Source: Bermanella sp040371755 (GTDB lineage Bacteria; Pseudomonadota; Gammaproteobacteria; Pseudomonadales; Oceanobacteraceae). Taken from it: 64,000 nucleotides of DNA. A program made the position numbers and the translations under genes. Of this stretch, positions 17,832 to 27,158 are shown one piece after another. How positions within the stretch are numbered: the stretch's first letter is position 1; every line of letters starts with the position of its first letter. The notes beneath the pieces were generated by a model. It saw nothing but the letters and a program-made list of their open reading frames with translations, did no database searches and had not been told where the DNA came from. The stretch lies in the NCBI RefSeq assembly GCF_040371755.1, contig NZ_BAABWE010000001.1:310001-374000 (forward strand), given 5' to 3'.

Positions 17832-18956
17832 TTATCGCGCTAATAGTATACGCAACATACGACGAAGAGGCTCAGCTGCACCCCATAAAAGCTGATCACC
17901 AACCGTAAAGGCAGATATGTATTCAGGCCCCATAGACAGCTTACGGATACGACCTACAGGAATACTTAGCGTTCCTGTCACTTTAGCTGGCGTTAGCTCT
18001 TGCATGGTGATATCACGGTCATTCGGAATCACTTTCACCCAGTCATTGGCACCGGCCAAAATAGATTCAATCTCAGCCACAGGTAGGTCTTTCTTCAGCT
18101 TAATTGTCATAGCTTGAGAATGACAGCGCATGGCACCCACTCGCACACACAGCCCATCAATTGGCGTTGGCGCATTTGAGGTACCCATGATTTTATTGGC
18201 CTCCACTTCAGCCTTCCATTCCTCACGGCTTTGCCCTGACTCTAATTGGGAGTCAATATATGGAATTAAGCTACCCGCCAGTGGTACGCCGAATTGGTCT
18301 ACCGGATATTCTTTACTGCGAATGAATTCAGCGGTGCTTTTATCTATCTCTAAAATCGCTGAGGCAGGATCATCCAATAAACCTTTCACATTATCGCGAA
18401 CCGCGCCCATCTGGCTGATTAGCTCACGCATGTGTTTAGCCCCAGATCCAGAAGCCGCCTGATAAGTCATAGGGGAAACCCATTCGATCAAATCTTTCTC
18501 GAATAAACCGCCCAATGCCAATAACATCAAGCTAACCGTGCAGTTACCACCTACATAAGTTTTAACACCGGAATCAAGGCCACTCTCAATTACATTTTGG
18601 TTCACAGGATCAAGAACAATAATGGCATCGTCTTTCATGCGAAGAGAAGATGCCGCATCAATCCAGTAGCCATCCCACCCGGCTTCGCGCAATTTAGGGT
18701 AAACTTCTTTAGTATAATCACCGCCTTGACAAGTGATGATTACGTCTTGGGCTTTTAACGCATTAACATCAAATGCATCTTCCAACAATCCAGCATCTTT
18801 GCCTGCAAAATCAGGTGCAGGTAAACCCTTTTGAGACGTTGTGAAGAACACAGGATTAATTAAATCAAAATCCCCTTCTTCTTGCATACGTTGCATGAGC
18901 ACAGAGCCCACCATGCCACGCCAGCCAACGAGACCAACTTTCAATTCATTACTCAT
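17832..18956 (-). CDS. asd: Aspartate-semialdehyde dehydrogenase
   Basis: The protein has 374 residues and is of the long gammaproteobacterial type. It reduces aspartyl phosphate to aspartate semialdehyde with NADPH, feeding lysine/diaminopimelate, threonine and methionine. The NADP motif GWRGMVGSVL is at 11-20 and the catalytic cysteine is C139 in GGNCTVSLM. It begins 2 bp after leuB ends and so belongs to the leu operon. Asd next to leuB and fimV is also the Pseudomonas arrangement. Confidence 0.96.
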   Translation of the reverse strand: MSNELKVGLVGWRGMVGSVLMQRMQEEGDFDLINPVFFTTSQKGLPAPDFAGKDAGLLEDAFDVNALKAQDVIITCQGGDYTKEVYPKLREAGWDGYWIDAASSLRMKDDAIIVLDPVNQNVIESGLDSGVKTYVGGNCTVSLMLLALGGLFEKDLIEWVSPMTYQAASGSGAKHMRELISQMGAVRDNVKGLLDDPASAILEIDKSTAEFIRSKEYPVDQFGVPLAGSLIPYIDSQLESGQSREEWKAEVEANKIMGTSNAPTPIDGLCVRVGAMRCHSQAMTIKLKKDLPVAEIESILAGANDWVKVIPNDRDITMQELTPAKVTGTLSIPVGRIRKLSMGPEYISAFTVGDQLLWGAAEPLRRMLRILLAR

Positions 18957-18958
18957 AC

Positions 18959-20044
18959 TTATAGCTCCTGTAGGGCTGCAACTACCGCCTCACCCATTTT
19001 CGCTGTCGATACTTTAGTCATGCCATCAGAGAAAATATCGGCTGTACGCAGGCCTTGATCCAGTACGTTACTTACGGCTTTTTCAATTGCATCCGCTGCA
19101 GCCACTTCACCCAAGCTATAGCGAAGCATCATAGAAGCAGACAAAATTGTGGCAAGTGGATTTGCAATACCTTGACCAGCAATATCTGGCGCACTGCCAT
19201 GACAAGGCTCATACATACCTTTGTTGTCTTTATCTAAAGAGGCAGATGGCAACATACCAATCGAGCCCGTCAACATGGCAGCAGCATCGGATAAAATATC
19301 ACCGAACATGTTACCAGTTACCATTACATCAAATTGTTTTGGCGCTCGCACAAGCTGCATGGCGGCGTTATCCACATACATATGTGAAAGCTCAACATCT
19401 GGATAGTTTTTCGCTTCTTGTTCCATAATTTCACGCCAAAGTACGGTCACTTCGAGTACGTTAGCTTTATCAACAGAACATAATTTTTTACCGCGTTTTT
19501 GTGCCGACTCAAACGCCACTTTAGCAATACGACGAATTTCCGTCTCGTTGTACACGTAAGTGTTGTAACCTTCACGCTCGCCGTTTTCTAACGTGCGAAT
19601 ACCACGAGGCTTACCAAAATAAATACCACCGGTTAATTCACGTACGATTAAAATATCCAAACCTGAAACCACTTCAGGCTTTAAGCTTGAAGCATCCGCC
19701 AGCTGCGGATACAAAATAGCCGGACGCAAGTTACCAAACAGTTCAAGGCCAGACCGCAAACCAAGTAAGCCTTTTTCTGGGCGAAGCTCACGATCTTCAA
19801 GGTTATCCCATTTAGGGCCACCAACCGCACCAAGCAAGATAGCATCCGCTGAACGGGCTTTATCCATAGTGACATCAGGTAATGGCGAACCGAACTCATC
19901 ATAAGCAGCACCGCCGACTAATGCATTATCTAATTCAATATCTAAATTGAATTTTTCTTTTGCGACTTCTAAAACATTAACCGCTTCAGTTACGATTTCT
20001 GGGCCAATACCATCGCCCGGTAATACTAGAATTTTTTTAGTCAT
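18959..20044 (-). CDS. leuB: 3-isopropylmalate dehydrogenase
   Basis: The protein has 361 residues. LeuB oxidises and decarboxylates 3-isopropylmalate to 2-oxoisocaproate with NAD+. The N-terminal LPGDGIGPEIV, the substrate arginines in the ELTGGIYFGKPRG region and the metal-binding GDILSDAAAML segment are all present, as is the C-terminal EPCHGSAPDIAG motif. It is the third gene of leuC-leuD-leuB-asd. Confidence 0.97.
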   Translation of the reverse strand: MTKKILVLPGDGIGPEIVTEAVNVLEVAKEKFNLDIELDNALVGGAAYDEFGSPLPDVTMDKARSADAILLGAVGGPKWDNLEDRELRPEKGLLGLRSGLELFGNLRPAILYPQLADASSLKPEVVSGLDILIVRELTGGIYFGKPRGIRTLENGEREGYNTYVYNETEIRRIAKVAFESAQKRGKKLCSVDKANVLEVTVLWREIMEQEAKNYPDVELSHMYVDNAAMQLVRAPKQFDVMVTGNMFGDILSDAAAMLTGSIGMLPSASLDKDNKGMYEPCHGSAPDIAGQGIANPLATILSASMMLRYSLGEVAAADAIEKAVSNVLDQGLRTADIFSDGMTKVSTAKMGEAVVAALQEL

Positions 20045-20080
20045 TTATTTCACTTCGCTCTTTAAAGAGAGATGGGCAAC

Positions 20081-20166
20081 GGGAGATGAAAGACGGTAAT
20101 ACGCTCTTTCAAACCCCGCACCATTAAAATTCACATGAGACAAACACGTCTAACGTCTCTCATCCC
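20081..20166. repeat. Imperfect inverted repeat between leuD and leuB
   Basis: GGGAGATGAAAGACG at 20081-20095 and CGTCTCTCATCCC at 20154-20166 are imperfect inverted complements bounding an 86-bp block. A nested perfect GAAAGA/TCTTTC pair lies at 20088-20110. The sequence resembles short dispersed palindromic elements of marine gammaproteobacteria, but copies elsewhere cannot be checked here. Confidence 0.4.
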
Positions 20167-20181
20167 ACATTTTACGTTTAG

Positions 20182-20829
20182 CTATTTAACCTGATCAAAC
20201 AACCAAGGCGATGTCTGACGACGCTTCGCTTCATACGCTTTAATATCGTCAGCATCTTGCAGTGTTAAACCAATATCATCTAAGCCATTTAGCAAACAAT
20301 GCTTGCGGAACGAATCCACTTCAAAGGCAATGGTGTCACCATTAGGCTTAACAATATTTTGGTTTTCCAAATCTACGGTTAACTCATAGCCTTCGTTAGC
20401 TGCAACGTCTTTGAATAATCCATCTACTGTCGCTTCATCCAACACAATCGGAAGCAAGCCATTTTTAAAACTGTTATTGAAGAAAATATCCGCATAGCTT
20501 GGCGCTATAATCGTACGAAAACCATAATCTTCTAACGCCCATGGCGCGTGCTCACGCGATGAACCACAACCAAAGTTTTCACGGGCCAATAAAACAGACG
20601 CGCCTTTATAGCGAGGCTGATTCAATACAAAGTCAGGGTTTAACGGACGACCAGAGTTATCTGCATCCGGCTGACCTTCATCTAAGTAGCGCAATTCATC
20701 AAACAAATTAGGGCCAAAACCACTGCGTTTAATGGATTTCAAAAACTGTTTAGGGATAATCATGTCCGTATCGATATTCGCTCGATCCATAGGAGCCACG
20801 ATACCGCTTTGTTTTACAAAAGGTTCCAT
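20182..20829 (-). CDS. leuD: 3-isopropylmalate dehydratase small subunit
   Basis: The protein has 215 residues, normal for LeuD. With LeuC it isomerises 2- to 3-isopropylmalate. The swivel-domain motifs RANIDTDMIIPKQFLK, NFGCGSSREHAPWAL and FFNNSFKNGLLPI are intact. It follows leuC by 11 bp. The 137-bp gap to leuB is longer than usual and contains a palindromic element. Confidence 0.97.
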   Translation of the reverse strand: MEPFVKQSGIVAPMDRANIDTDMIIPKQFLKSIKRSGFGPNLFDELRYLDEGQPDADNSGRPLNPDFVLNQPRYKGASVLLARENFGCGSSREHAPWALEDYGFRTIIAPSYADIFFNNSFKNGLLPIVLDEATVDGLFKDVAANEGYELTVDLENQNIVKPNGDTIAFEVDSFRKHCLLNGLDDIGLTLQDADDIKAYEAKRRQTSPWLFDQVK

Positions 20830-20840
20830 ATTGATACTCC

Positions 20841-22268
20841 TTATTTAACCAATTCGAACTGACGAACATCAACAAAGTGACCTGCCACCGCAGCCGCTGC
20901 TGCCATGGCTGGACTCACCAAATGGGTACGACCACCGTAACCCTGACGACCTTCGAAATTACGGTTAGAAGTTGAGGCACAATGTTCACCATTACCTAAC
21001 TTATCCGCATTCATAGCCAAACACATTGAACAACCCGGCTCACGCCATTCAAAACCAGCTTCGATAAAGACTTTATCCAATCCTTCTTCTTCCGCTTGTT
21101 TTTTAACTAGGCCTGAACCCGGTACAACCAAAGCCTGCTTTACGCTATCAGCTACTTTATTGCCTTTGGCAACAGCGGCGGCTGCGCGTAAATCTTCAAT
21201 ACGGCTATTGGTGCACGATCCGATAAATACACGGTCCAATTCGATATCGGTAATCGCTTGACCTGGCTCTAAGCCCATATACTCATAGGCACGTTCAAAA
21301 CCGCTGCGCTCTACATCGTCTTTAGCGTCTTCTAACTTAGGTACAAAACCATCAATGGTGGTGACCATCTCAGGGCTTGTTCCCCAAGTCACTTGCGGAA
21401 GAATATCTTCGGCTTTGATCTGAACCACTTTATCAAATACAGCATCTTCGTCGGATTTTAAATCAGACCAGGCTTCTACTGCCTTAGCCCAATCATCGCC
21501 TTTTGGTGCATAAGCACGGTCTTTAACGTAATCAGCCGTAATTTCATCAAATGCCACCATACCCACGCGAGCACCGGCTTCGATTGCCATATTACACATG
21601 GTCATACGGCCTTCCATGCTCATGGAACGTATGGCGCTGCCGCCAAATTCCATTGCACAACCGTTACCACCTGCCGTACCGATCAAACCAATGACATGCA
21701 ATACAACGTCTTTACCTGTAATGCCTGCCCCTAGCTCGCCTTCTACATTAATTAAAAGGTTTTTCATTTTGCGCTGAATCAAGCACTGGGTGGCCATAAC
21801 GTGCTCAACCTCAGATGTACCAATACCATGAGCCAATGCAGCAAACGCACCGTGAGTAGCAGTATGGGAATCACCACATACAACGGTCATACCCGGAAGA
21901 GTAGCGCCTTGCTCTGGACCAACTACGTGTACGATACCTTGGCGAATGTCTTTCATTTTAAATTCAACAATGCCAAATTCATCGCAGTTGTCATCTAAGG
22001 TTTTCACTTGGATTTTAGAAACGGGGTCCACAATGCCTTCAATGCCCACATCACGCTCTGTTTTGGTGGTTGGTACATTATGATCTGGGGTGGCTAAATT
22101 AGCATCGATGCGCCAAGGCTTACGACCCGCAATACGCAGACCTTCAAATGCTTGCGGAGAGGTTACTTCGTGCAGTAACTGGCGGTCGATGTAGATTAAA
22201 GCGGTGCCGTCATCACGGGTTTTCACCACGTGCTGGTTCCATAGTTTGTCGTAAAGTGTTTGTGCCAT
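20841..22268 (-). CDS. leuC: 3-isopropylmalate dehydratase large subunit
   Basis: The protein has 475 residues and is an aconitase-family [4Fe-4S] enzyme. The three cluster cysteines are C352 (FIGSCTNSR), C413 and C416 (PGCSMCLAMN). The motif VCGDSHTATHG at 130-140 is typical. It is the first gene of leuC-leuD-leuB-asd and is transcribed divergently from a LysR-type regulator. Confidence 0.97.
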   Translation of the reverse strand: MAQTLYDKLWNQHVVKTRDDGTALIYIDRQLLHEVTSPQAFEGLRIAGRKPWRIDANLATPDHNVPTTKTERDVGIEGIVDPVSKIQVKTLDDNCDEFGIVEFKMKDIRQGIVHVVGPEQGATLPGMTVVCGDSHTATHGAFAALAHGIGTSEVEHVMATQCLIQRKMKNLLINVEGELGAGITGKDVVLHVIGLIGTAGGNGCAMEFGGSAIRSMSMEGRMTMCNMAIEAGARVGMVAFDEITADYVKDRAYAPKGDDWAKAVEAWSDLKSDEDAVFDKVVQIKAEDILPQVTWGTSPEMVTTIDGFVPKLEDAKDDVERSGFERAYEYMGLEPGQAITDIELDRVFIGSCTNSRIEDLRAAAAVAKGNKVADSVKQALVVPGSGLVKKQAEEEGLDKVFIEAGFEWREPGCSMCLAMNADKLGNGEHCASTSNRNFEGRQGYGGRTHLVSPAMAAAAAVAGHFVDVRQFELVK

Positions 22269-22413
22269 CTGCTCTCTCCTCGAAACTGTCTACGTTGCCA
22301 GTACCTTGTTAAAAATTGACTCAAATCCTCACTTAGCGCACTAAGCTCCGGTTTTTCGCCCATTTTTCCGCGTACTGACGGCCTCGACGACGTTTCTCTT
22401 TATAATATTTTTT

Positions 22414-22426
22414 ACTTGACGCAAGT
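22414..22426. promoter_or_regulatory. Palindrome in the leuC-lysR divergent region
   Basis: ACTTG-ACG-CAAGT, with perfect 5-bp arms, lies in the 236-bp region between leuC and the LysR regulator, beside a TATAAT-like A/T-rich tract at about 22400-22412. It fits the symmetry of a LysR operator, but no footprint or consensus for this regulator is known to me. Confidence 0.35.
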
Positions 22427-22504
22427 GTACGACCCCGCTACAAATAACTCAAATTCATATTTTTTATTAATTGGATAACTTTTAGTAATCCGTAAGGTTA
22501 AATA

Positions 22505-23407
22505 GTGGATACCCAATCTTTACAGGCTTTTATAGCCGTTGCTGAAACCGAGTCATTTTCACTGGCTGGCCAGCGCCTGCATCTTACCCAACCTGCGGTA
22601 AGTAAGCGTATTGCTTTACTAGAAGACAGCCTAGACAGTCAGTTATTTGATCGATTACCCCGAAAAGCGGTGCTTACCCCTGCAGGTGAGGCTTTGTTAC
22701 CCAAGGCCAAGCATATTCTAAGCGAGTTACTTGAAATAAAAACTGAGTTGGCCAGCTTAAGTGGCGATATCAGCGGAACATTACGCATAGGCACCAGCCA
22801 TCACATAGGGCTACACCACTTGCCTCATTTATTAAGGCAGTTCCATACCGCTTACCCGCAAGTAAAACTGGCTATGCAGTTTTTAGGATCAGAAGCCGCT
22901 TGCGAGGCTTTAGCCCAAGGAGAACTCGACATTGCTTTTGCCACACTGCCCCTTGAGGAGCACCCTAAACTAGATATGCAACCTATTTGGCGTGACCCAC
23001 TCAGTTTTGTTTGTGCTTTCACTCATCCACTAAGCAAAATGAAAAAATTAACCCTTCAAGATCTCACCCAATTTGAAGCCATTCTGCCGGAACCCAATAC
23101 AGTTACGTTTGAGATAATAGAAGACGCTTTTAAAGCGGATGGACTCTCATTGCAAAGCGCCCTGCCGAGTCGTTATCGAGAAACCATCAGCATGATGTCC
23201 AGCTATATGGAGACCATTAAAATGATGGCCAGCGTAGGCCTTGGTTGGGCAGTCCTTCCAGAACATATGGCTAAAGATAAAGATTTAATGAAATTACCCA
23301 TTGGACCAAAGCACTTACATCGTGAACTAGGAGTACTACAACGAAAAGGCAAAACTCTGGGGACGGCTGGCAAAGCCTTTTTAGCCATTCTTCCGAACAA
23401 TGGATGA
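22505..23407 (+). CDS. LysR-type transcriptional regulator (divergent from leuC)
   Basis: The protein has 300 residues with an N-terminal winged helix-turn-helix (about 1-60, including SLAGQRLHLTQPAVSKRI) and a C-terminal periplasmic-binding-like effector domain. The start is a GTG with AAGG at good spacing. A LysR gene divergent from leuC is also found in Pseudomonas, and such regulators usually control the adjacent gene. Regulation of leuC-leuD-leuB-asd, perhaps in response to a leucine-pathway intermediate, is therefore inferred. It is not obviously LeuO. Confidence 0.85.
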   Translation: MDTQSLQAFIAVAETESFSLAGQRLHLTQPAVSKRIALLEDSLDSQLFDRLPRKAVLTPAGEALLPKAKHILSELLEIKTELASLSGDISGTLRIGTSHHIGLHHLPHLLRQFHTAYPQVKLAMQFLGSEAACEALAQGELDIAFATLPLEEHPKLDMQPIWRDPLSFVCAFTHPLSKMKKLTLQDLTQFEAILPEPNTVTFEIIEDAFKADGLSLQSALPSRYRETISMMSSYMETIKMMASVGLGWAVLPEHMAKDKDLMKLPIGPKHLHRELGVLQRKGKTLGTAGKAFLAILPNNG

Positions 23408-23493
23408 CATACAGCAATATTTACTTTAGCTTGAAGCGCATAATAAAAAGATAACGACTAAACTAAATAAAGTTACATAAACGGAGCACAGCC

Positions 23494-24426
23494 ATGCTAG
23501 CCATTAATAACGTGTTATTGGTATTAGACCAATCATTAGAAAACAACACAGCATTAAAACGCGCCATGCAAGTTTGCAAAGAGCACGATGCAAACCTTTT
23601 TGTAACAACCTATACGTATAATCATGCCTGTGAAGAAGGTTCCCTTACAGACTTAGACATGCGCCATGAACTTAAATCCATGTTATTGGAACAAGCTCAA
23701 GCGTGGGCTGAGGCGTTATTTGAAGAACACTACCTTCCTAAAGACACCCCACTTTCTATTTGTTGGAGTGATCACGCCTATCAAGCGGTATTGGATAATA
23801 CTGAAGAAGCCAGCTTTGACTTAGTTATCAAAGCCGCAGCAAAACACCATAATATTCTTGAACGTGTTTTACAGCATCAAGATTGGAATTTACTAAAATA
23901 TTCACCCGCCCCTGTTTTACTGGTAAAAGGCAAAACCTCTTGGGACGCTCAAACCATCGTCAATGCTGTGGATGCCACATCACTTGATGACGCTCATAAA
24001 ATCATTAATGAACACATTTTTGAATTCACTGAAATTTTAAATCAAGACAACAATTACCAAGTACATCTTGTAAACAGCTTTCCTTTAATGAGCCTAACAC
24101 TTGCCAGCCTACCAGATGCACCCATTCCGGAAGATTTACAGCAGTATGTACAACAACAGCATATCGATGCCAGTGAGTCTCTCGCTGAAAAATTCAATAT
24201 ACCTGAAGAGAGAATTCACGTATTAGAAGGCGACCCAGAAACAGCCATCACTGATATCGCTAGAAAACTAGATGCAGATGTCATCGCTATCGGAGTATTA
24301 ATTGATGATGAATTACAAAGTACTATTTTGGGTAGCACCGTAGAGCACGTTCTTGATGCGACTGATAGTGATGTATTAGCCATCAAACCCCAAGACGGGG
24401 TAAAGGATATTGATGAGGCGAGCTAA
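23494..24426 (+). CDS. Tandem universal stress protein (UspE-like)
   Basis: The protein has 310 residues and two Usp domains, about 3-150 and 155-307. The second ends with the ATP-binding-type motif LGSTVEHVLDATDSDVLAIKP; the first has a weaker counterpart ending in SPAPVLLVKG. UspE-type proteins support stress resistance and adhesion or motility in other gammaproteobacteria; the biochemical role is not well defined. It stands alone, 86 bp after the LysR gene, with ACGGAG upstream as a ribosome site. It converges on a lipoprotein gene. Confidence 0.85.
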   Translation: MLAINNVLLVLDQSLENNTALKRAMQVCKEHDANLFVTTYTYNHACEEGSLTDLDMRHELKSMLLEQAQAWAEALFEEHYLPKDTPLSICWSDHAYQAVLDNTEEASFDLVIKAAAKHHNILERVLQHQDWNLLKYSPAPVLLVKGKTSWDAQTIVNAVDATSLDDAHKIINEHIFEFTEILNQDNNYQVHLVNSFPLMSLTLASLPDAPIPEDLQQYVQQQHIDASESLAEKFNIPEERIHVLEGDPETAITDIARKLDADVIAIGVLIDDELQSTILGSTVEHVLDATDSDVLAIKPQDGVKDIDEAS

Positions 24427-24447
24427 CAAGGTGCTCGCCAAACAGCT

Positions 24448-25539
24448 TTAATATAACTTGGTAAAAAATATACCGGCTTGATTACTGGTATATTTTTCAC
24501 CATCAGCTCTGGTGAAGGTTAACCAACTCAACTGCGCTCCCAAAGACACTCCCATTGCGCCACGAATCTCAGCAAATACTTTAGGCCCAAATGTAGGGTC
24601 GAACTTATATTTATCGCCACTTAATGTATATTGATGCCCACCTCTAAACGTTAAACCTAGCCCCAAGCTGCTCACTTGATTAGATTCAACCCATAACAAA
24701 TCAGACATTCCATAGAATTGCGAATGACTAGCCCCTGATTTATCTCCAACTGATAAATAACCAAAACCTAAACTGGCACGAATACTAGAAGATGGTCTTG
24801 AAGGCACTGCAAACGAATAACCCATGGACAACATTGGGCCACCTCCGAGTGTTAAATCTGGTAAATAATCTTCAGCTGTTGCTAAATCATAACCGCCTTT
24901 ATCAAAAGCAAACTGCCAGAACGGACCAGATAATTTTTCAAACGGTTGAGGAAAGTCCTCATCTGGGGTTAGCAGTTCAAGATGACCTAATGGAAGATAC
25001 GCCGCAGGCTTGCGCTTACTAAAGGGTGAAACACTATAACTCCAACTGGCACCTTCATGATTAGTCGTATATGAGGCTTCTTGTCCAAAAAGTTTTGGTT
25101 CCGTACGAATAACCACATAACCAATATCTGGATTCAAACGAACAGGGACAGCCGCATATCGACCAGCAGAACTAAACTGAGTAAAGCGAAGTTGTGGTCG
25201 CTGAATATCGACCTGCTCCATAGCGTAATTGTAAAGCTCAATAACGGGATAGAAGAATCCATCCCCTTCTTCTGATTTTTGAATATAGGTCCGTAGTTGA
25301 ATAACAAAACTTCCATGCCCTTTAGGTAACTCATACGCTTTATAAAAGCTTTTCTTACCATTTATATCTATCACACCAGAAGATAAGTCAGGATCTTCCT
25401 GCATTCCAACAGGCAGCGGCTCAAAACTAAGCACATCCTTTGCTGGGGTATTATCCAGCAAGTTTCTTTGCTCAATAGGGGTTAAACCCGAACATGCCGA
25501 TAGCGACAAACAGATAACCAAAGACAACAATATACGCAT
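24448..25539 (-). CDS. Predicted outer-membrane-associated lipoprotein
   Basis: The protein has 363 residues from the ATG at 25539, which gives a clean lipoprotein signal MRILLSLVICLSLSACSG with lipobox LSAC. An ATG 12 bp upstream is also possible; longer versions run into arsH. After the signal, about 100 residues resemble a MalM-like periplasmic beta domain (weak recognition). The C-terminal part from about 210 has alternating Gly/Tyr/aromatic strands and ends in a terminal tyrosine, suggesting a beta-barrel or beta-sandwich. I do not recognise the family firmly and infer no function. Confidence 0.65.
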   Translation of the reverse strand: MRILLSLVICLSLSACSGLTPIEQRNLLDNTPAKDVLSFEPLPVGMQEDPDLSSGVIDINGKKSFYKAYELPKGHGSFVIQLRTYIQKSEEGDGFFYPVIELYNYAMEQVDIQRPQLRFTQFSSAGRYAAVPVRLNPDIGYVVIRTEPKLFGQEASYTTNHEGASWSYSVSPFSKRKPAAYLPLGHLELLTPDEDFPQPFEKLSGPFWQFAFDKGGYDLATAEDYLPDLTLGGGPMLSMGYSFAVPSRPSSSIRASLGFGYLSVGDKSGASHSQFYGMSDLLWVESNQVSSLGLGLTFRGGHQYTLSGDKYKFDPTFGPKVFAEIRGAMGVSLGAQLSWLTFTRADGEKYTSNQAGIFFTKLY

Positions 25540-25570
25540 ATTACATTCCATAAGGCTGTAACCTAATCCT

Positions 25571-26227
25571 TTAATCTTTAGGTTTGTTTTCACTAAATCT
25601 ATGGGTTAAAAAATCACTATGATCACGCAAGATCAATGTCATATGGAATAACTCCTCCATAACATCAATAATACGATCACGATAGCTAGAATCTTTCATA
25701 GTACCGTCATCATTGAACTCTTTCCACGCCATTGCTACTGATGATTGATTCGGTATCGTGAACATACGCATCCAACGACCTAAAATACGTAAATTATTCA
25801 CAGCATTAAATGACTGAGACCCACCACTGACTTGCATGACCGCTAAAGTTCTACCTTGAGTCGGTCTAACTGACCCAATACTTAAAGGAATCCAATCAAT
25901 CTGATTCTTGATCACAGAAGTGATATTGCCGTGAATTTCTGGAGAGCACCACACCATAGCCTCAGACCACTGAGCCAGCTCATGTAGCTCTTGCACTTTT
26001 GGGTGTTCATAGGTTTGACGGTCAAAAATTGGTAACCCTTCTGGGTTGTATACTTTTACATCCGCACCAAATGACTCAAGAATACGAGCCGCCTCTAACG
26101 CCGCTTTTTTACTGAAAGACTCTGGTCTTAAAGAACCATATAAAATCAGTACTTTTGGTGGGTGTTCACTTAAACTAGTGGACTTAATTTTTTTTAATGA
26201 ATCGTTTAAATTGTGATCTGGTAACAT
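25571..26227 (-). CDS. arsH: ArsH organoarsenical oxidase (NADPH-FMN reductase family)
   Basis: The protein has 218 residues. ArsH is an FMN- and NADPH-dependent flavoprotein that oxidises trivalent methyl- and aryl-arsenicals to less toxic pentavalent forms. Seen: the FMN phosphate loop LYGSLRPESFSKK at about 29-41, WCSPEIHGNIT at 93-103, IDWIPLSIGSVRPTQG, and SGGSQSFNAVN at 134-144. All are near-invariant in ArsH. No other ars gene adjoins it, although arsM is in the same window. A weak promoter (TTGACT, 15 bp, TATTAC) can be drawn at 26281-26307 on the minus strand. Confidence 0.9.
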   Translation of the reverse strand: MLPDHNLNDSLKKIKSTSLSEHPPKVLILYGSLRPESFSKKAALEAARILESFGADVKVYNPEGLPIFDRQTYEHPKVQELHELAQWSEAMVWCSPEIHGNITSVIKNQIDWIPLSIGSVRPTQGRTLAVMQVSGGSQSFNAVNNLRILGRWMRMFTIPNQSSVAMAWKEFNDDGTMKDSSYRDRIIDVMEELFHMTLILRDHSDFLTHRFSENKPKD

Positions 26228-26551
26228 AATACACCGTAATGGCCCACAGGAACCCTTAGTGATGTAATAGGTTTACCCGTGTAATACCGTTTTGCGTTCA
26301 AAGTCAATTAACGTGCTCGCCAATTGACCTTCACACTTGTCATATTGAAACTAAAGTAATTGTAACAGCTGGTATAAATATTCTGCCATAGCCATAACCG
26401 ATAAAGATTTAAATCCCTTTGGCAATCCACCCAGTTTAAAATCAAGATAGGTTAAAATTTGGACTATTTAACCGTATAAAAAACGGCATTAGTTCTTTTA
26501 GAATATCTCAAGCTAATCTCTTTTTAGCCACCAAACTAACTACCCACTCAA
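26228..26551. other. Intergenic region between arsH and the Lrp-type gene
   Basis: This 324-bp A/T-rich region has no credible ORF. It should hold the arsH promoter and the end of the lrp transcript. A short CCGT/ACGG pair near 26480-26495 is too weak to call a terminator. Confidence 0.5.
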
Positions 26552-27028
26552 TTAGCTCGATTCAATTGGTAGCGTGCTTCTTTCTAGAACCTTCCTCATT
26601 ACAAAACTTGAATGCACACCTGTGACACCTTCTAATTTCGTTAACTTACCCAGTAAAAACTTCTGGTAAGCATCCATACCTGACACTACCACCTTTAACA
26701 CATAGTCCGCGCTCTGACCTGTAATCAGATAACATTCGAGAACCTCTTCAAAGCTATTCACTTTAGATTCAAAGCTCTCAAAACGCTCTGGGGTGTGACG
26801 ATCCATACTAATAGAAATTATTGCCAACAGATCTAACCCTAACTTTTTTGCATCTAGAATGGTTACGGTTTTTATAATAAACCCAGCATCCTCAAGAGCT
26901 TTTACTCGACGAGAACAAGGACTTGCTGACAGACCTACTTTCTCGGCTAATTCAAGGTTACTGATAGCCCCGTTCTTTTGCATTTCCATTAAAATTCGAC
27001 GATCCGTTCGATCCAACTGGTGCATCAT
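26552..27028 (-). CDS. Lrp/AsnC-family transcriptional regulator
   Basis: The protein has 158 residues: an N-terminal helix-turn-helix (SNLELAEKVGLSASPCSRRV, about 18-37) and a C-terminal RAM effector domain containing the GQSADYVLKVVVSGMDAYQKFL segment of the family. A strong AGGAGG ribosome site lies 5-6 bp before the ATG. It is transcribed divergently from leuA. Control of leuA or of branched-chain metabolism in response to an amino acid is inferred from position; it is not clearly global Lrp. Confidence 0.88.
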   Translation of the reverse strand: MMHQLDRTDRRILMEMQKNGAISNLELAEKVGLSASPCSRRVKALEDAGFIIKTVTILDAKKLGLDLLAIISISMDRHTPERFESFESKVNSFEEVLECYLITGQSADYVLKVVVSGMDAYQKFLLGKLTKLEGVTGVHSSFVMRKVLERSTLPIESS

Positions 27029-27158
27029 TCACCCCTCCTAGCCAAAATAACAAATACCCAGCAATTATACACCAAAATACAACAACAAGTTGAAATTATT
27101 AACCCTAAAATCAGCTTTAAACTGCAATATTAGCAATCATACACCCTGAATATTCACA

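Noticed and set aside
18130..18462. Plus-strand frame opposite asd
   Set aside because: Antisense to catalytic parts of Asd and without a ribosome site.
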